Shown: one piece after another, positions 23,989 through 25,541 of the stretch
Layout: the number at the start of each line of letters is the position of its first letter
Numbering within the stretch: position 1 is the first letter of the stretch
DNA from: an uncultured Clostridia bacterium
GTDB taxonomy: Bacteria > Bacillota > Clostridia > TANB77 > CAG-508
Assembly: GCA_934149165.1 (NCBI GenBank)
Contig: CAKPDY010000021.1
Span: 1 to 25,541, forward strand
DNA length: 25,541 nucleotides
Reading direction: 5' to 3'
Notes under the pieces: generated by a model
What the model was told of the DNA's origin: nothing
Database searches by the model: none
The model's input: only the letters and a program-made list of their open reading frames with translations
Position numbers and translations under genes: made by a program

Positions 23989-24017
23989 TTGACTTTTAAT
24001 AAAAAATGATATATAAA
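23989..24017 (+). promoter_or_regulatory. Promoter upstream of the palindrome and tRNA-Thr
   Basis: TTGACT (23989-23994) and TATAAA (24012-24017), spacer 17. It is about 140 bases from the tRNA, with the palindrome lying in the expected transcript. It may serve the tRNA or a separate small RNA. Confidence 0.7.
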
Positions 24018-24038
24018 AAACATATAATTTGAACAATA

Positions 24039-24079
24039 TTTTAACAACGTTTTTGACAACGTCAGAAACGTTGTTAAAA
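24039..24079. repeat. 41-bp near-perfect palindrome
   Basis: TTTTAACAACGTTT (24039-24052) pairs with AAACGTTGTTAAAA (24066-24079), continued by one T-G pair and TGAC/GTCA around the loop AAC. That is 19 continuous pairs with a 3-base loop. No T-run follows, so it is not a typical terminator. It could be an operator, an element end or an RNA hairpin. Confidence 0.85.
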
Positions 24080-24155
24080 GTAGGAAAAAACGAACTTGCA
24101 TTTTTGAAATGAAAATGTCTGAAACACTTGAAAACACAATAAAAACAAGAAAAAT

Positions 24156-24231
24156 GCTTCTATAGCTCAGTAGGTAGAGCACTACCTTGGTAAGGTAGAG
24201 GTCACGGGTTCGAATCCCGTTGGAAGCTCCA
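24156..24231 (+). tRNA. tRNA-Thr (anticodon GGU)
   Basis: A 76-base gene with encoded CCA. Acceptor GCTTCTA/TGGAAGC (one T-G pair), D-arm AGCTCAGTAGGTAGAGC, anticodon stem CTACC/GGTAG with loop TTGGTAA, and T-arm CGGGTTCGAATCCCG. The L,D-transpeptidase gene begins 40 bases later with no terminator between. Confidence 0.97.
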
Positions 24232-24271
24232 AACTAAAGAAAAAACATATAATTATAAAAGGGGTTTTTGT

Positions 24272-25541
24272 ATGGAAGAAAAAAATAATAAAAAATTAAA
24301 AAATAGAATTATTATTGCGGTAGTGTCTGTTATTGTAGTAGTAGTTACAGTGGTGTCATTAATGTGGTTATATAGTACTGTTTATAATGATAATTTAAAA
24401 ACTGTTCAAACAAGTTCTAGTAATAAAGATAAGAAAGAAGTTAGTATTGAAGAACAAGATTCGGCAATTAATGTATATGTAGATGAAAATAAAGAAAAAG
24501 AAGAAGAAAAAAAAGGTGAAGAAAACAAACAAGAAGAACCTGAGCCAGAGCAAAAAAACGAATTAACAGAAGAGGAAAAACAAAAAATTGCAGAACAGGA
24601 AAAACAAAAACAAGAACAACAGAAAAAGAAACAAGAAGAAGAACAAAAAAAATATGTGACAAATTATCCATATTATTTAAAAGTAAATTATACTGCTAAT
24701 ACTGTGACAGCATATGCTAAGGATTCAAATGGCAATTATACAGTTCCAGTAAAGGCTATGATATGCTCAACAGGTGCTGCAACACCAACTTCAGGTGTGT
24801 ATAGAACATTAAATAAATATAGATGGAAATTATTAATAGGAAATTCATATGGGCAATATTCAACTAGAATAGTTAGTCAAATTTTATTTCATTCTGTTCC
24901 ATGTGAACGACAATCTGAAGATTCAGTAATTACAAGATATTATGATAGATTAGGAATTACAACATCAATGGGATGTATTAGATTAACTGTTGCAGATGCA
25001 AAATGGATTTATGATAATTGTCCATTAGGAACACAGGTTGAATTTTATTCATCATCAAATCCAGGACCATTGGGTAAGCCATCAGCAATAAAAATTACAA
25101 ATTATGGTTATCCATTAAATAGATGGGATCCTACAGATCCTAATCCAAATAATCCTTGGAAAACTAAAAATATTAATCAAAATAATACAGTAACTGAAAC
25201 AAACAAGCAAACAAATACTTCAAGTGGAGACAAAAAAGATACAAACACAAATAATAAAACAAATACTTCAAGTGGAGACAAAAAAGATACAAACACAAAT
25301 AATAAAACAAATACTTCAAGTGGAGACCAAAAAGATACAAACACAAATAATAAAACAAATACTTCAAGTGGAGACCAAAAAAATACAAGCACAGATAATA
25401 AAACAAATACTTCAAGTGGAGACAAAAAAGATACAAACACAAATAATAAAACAAATACTTCAAATGGAGACAAAAAAGATACAAACACAAATAATAAAAC
25501 AAATACTTCAAATGGAGACAAAAAAGATACAAACACAAATA
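24272..25541 (+). CDS. Membrane-anchored L,D-transpeptidase (YkuD family) with repeat tail, partial
   Basis: The frame stays open to the window end (at least 423 residues). In order: short basic cytoplasmic start, one membrane helix at about 13-35, a Glu/Lys/Gln-rich probable coiled coil at about 70-128, a YkuD catalytic domain at about 130-275, and a repetitive tail from residue 314. In the domain, His207 (FHSVP) and Cys235 in SMGCIRL are the catalytic pair with Arg237. The usual motif is SHGC, here Met233 replaces His. Such enzymes cross-link peptidoglycan between meso-diaminopimelate or lysine residues, or attach proteins. The tail holds seven 16-residue units (TNTSSGDKKDTNTNNK and variants), polar and likely disordered, suited to spanning the wall. 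GGGG lies 7 bases before the ATG. Confidence 0.92.
   Translation, partial: MEEKNNKKLKNRIIIAVVSVIVVVVTVVSLMWLYSTVYNDNLKTVQTSSSNKDKKEVSIEEQDSAINVYVDENKEKEEEKKGEENKQEEPEPEQKNELTEEEKQKIAEQEKQKQEQQKKKQEEEQKKYVTNYPYYLKVNYTANTVTAYAKDSNGNYTVPVKAMICSTGAATPTSGVYRTLNKYRWKLLIGNSYGQYSTRIVSQILFHSVPCERQSEDSVITRYYDRLGITTSMGCIRLTVADAKWIYDNCPLGTQVEFYSSSNPGPLGKPSAIKITNYGYPLNRWDPTDPNPNNPWKTKNINQNNTVTETNKQTNTSSGDKKDTNTNNKTNTSSGDKKDTNTNNKTNTSSGDQKDTNTNNKTNTSSGDQKNTSTDNKTNTSSGDKKDTNTNNKTNTSNGDKKDTNTNNKTNTSNGDKKDTNTN
25211..25541 (+). repeat. 48-bp tandem repeats in the L,D-transpeptidase tail
   Basis: Units begin at 25211, 25259, 25307, 25355, 25403, 25451 and 25499; the last is cut by the window edge. Most are identical or differ by one to a few bases. 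Units 3 and 4 have Gln for Lys (GDQK), unit 4 also has KNTSTDN, and units 6-7 have SNGD for SSGD. The unit is a multiple of three, so gain or loss keeps the frame. Confidence 0.97.

Larger units (their letters stand above)
23972..24155 (+). other. Region upstream of tRNA-Thr with promoter and palindrome
   Basis: No gene is visible. The promoter at 23989-24017 and the palindrome at 24039-24079 are described separately. Between the palindrome and the tRNA lies about 75 bases of A-rich DNA without other clear signals. Confidence 0.5.

Noticed and set aside
24039..24079. Palindrome read as a simple rho-independent terminator
   Set aside because: No T-run follows on either strand, and it lies downstream of a promoter rather than of a gene.
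25173..25538. Two long minus-strand frames over the transpeptidase tail
   Set aside because: They are reverse-strand images of the 48-bp repeats; the plus-strand frame is continuous with a clear YkuD domain.
25211..25541. Possible CRISPR array from regularly spaced repeats
   Set aside because: The units are directly adjacent, translate in frame as a protein repeat, and have no unique spacers.

Overview
The window is very AT-rich DNA (codons dominated by ATA/ATT, TTA, AAA, GAA, AGA) with strong GGAGG ribosome binding sites, TTGACT/TTGAAA-17-TATAAT promoters and intrinsic terminators. Together with the gene families, this points to a low-GC Firmicute, most likely an anaerobic clostridium, possibly from the gut. 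The genus cannot be read from the sequence.

Layout. Positions 1-2750 hold the tail of an unknown membrane protein, a structured non-coding stretch ending in a terminator, a large serine recombinase on the minus strand and a small unknown gene behind it. Positions 2802-7898 are bounded by two copies of a 143-bp direct repeat (141 of 143 positions identical), each carrying a complete tRNA-Gly(UCC) gene with its own promoter. Between the copies lie a frameshifted hemolysin-III-type (PAQR) membrane protein gene, a double-flavodoxin-fold oxidoreductase, a coiled-coil membrane protein, decayed intergenic DNA and a secreted protein with a single dockerin-like calcium repeat.

Positions 8135-23671 are a Wzx/Wzy-type capsule or exopolysaccharide locus. 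It starts with a regulatory and export module: chain-length modulator (CpsC type), tyrosine autokinase (CpsD type) and PHP-family tyrosine phosphatase (CpsB type), closed by a terminator. A small membrane protein gene on the minus strand and a VanZ-family gene follow. A second promoter at 11741-11769 then drives the biosynthetic genes: initiating phosphoglycosyltransferase, split Alg14/Alg13-type glycosyltransferase, pyruvyl transferase, GT4, GT2, EpsG-like polymerase, a DXD-type capsule synthesis transferase, a second pyruvyl transferase family protein, UDP-glucose 6-dehydrogenase, Wzx flippase and an Fe-S protein of the F420 hydrogenase beta-subunit family. The expected product is a pyruvylated, glucuronate-containing polysaccharide, built on undecaprenyl phosphate, flipped and polymerised outside, with length and activity set by the kinase/phosphatase pair.

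Positions 23672-25541 hold a decayed serine-recombinase fragment, an orphan-looking promoter followed by a 41-bp palindrome, tRNA-Thr(GGU), and an L,D-transpeptidase gene whose 16-residue tail repeats run off the window.

The most interesting points are: the duplicated tRNA-Gly unit and related inverted promoter segment, which suggest integration or rearrangement; recombinase genes at both ends of the capsule locus; a composition break inside the initiating transferase gene that looks like a module-swap boundary; a possible switch-like RNA at 121-253; a hairpin between the ribosome binding site and start codon of the gene at 5350; and a hypervariable-looking repeat tail on a wall-modifying enzyme. 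I did not see a clear new defence or RNA-guided system.
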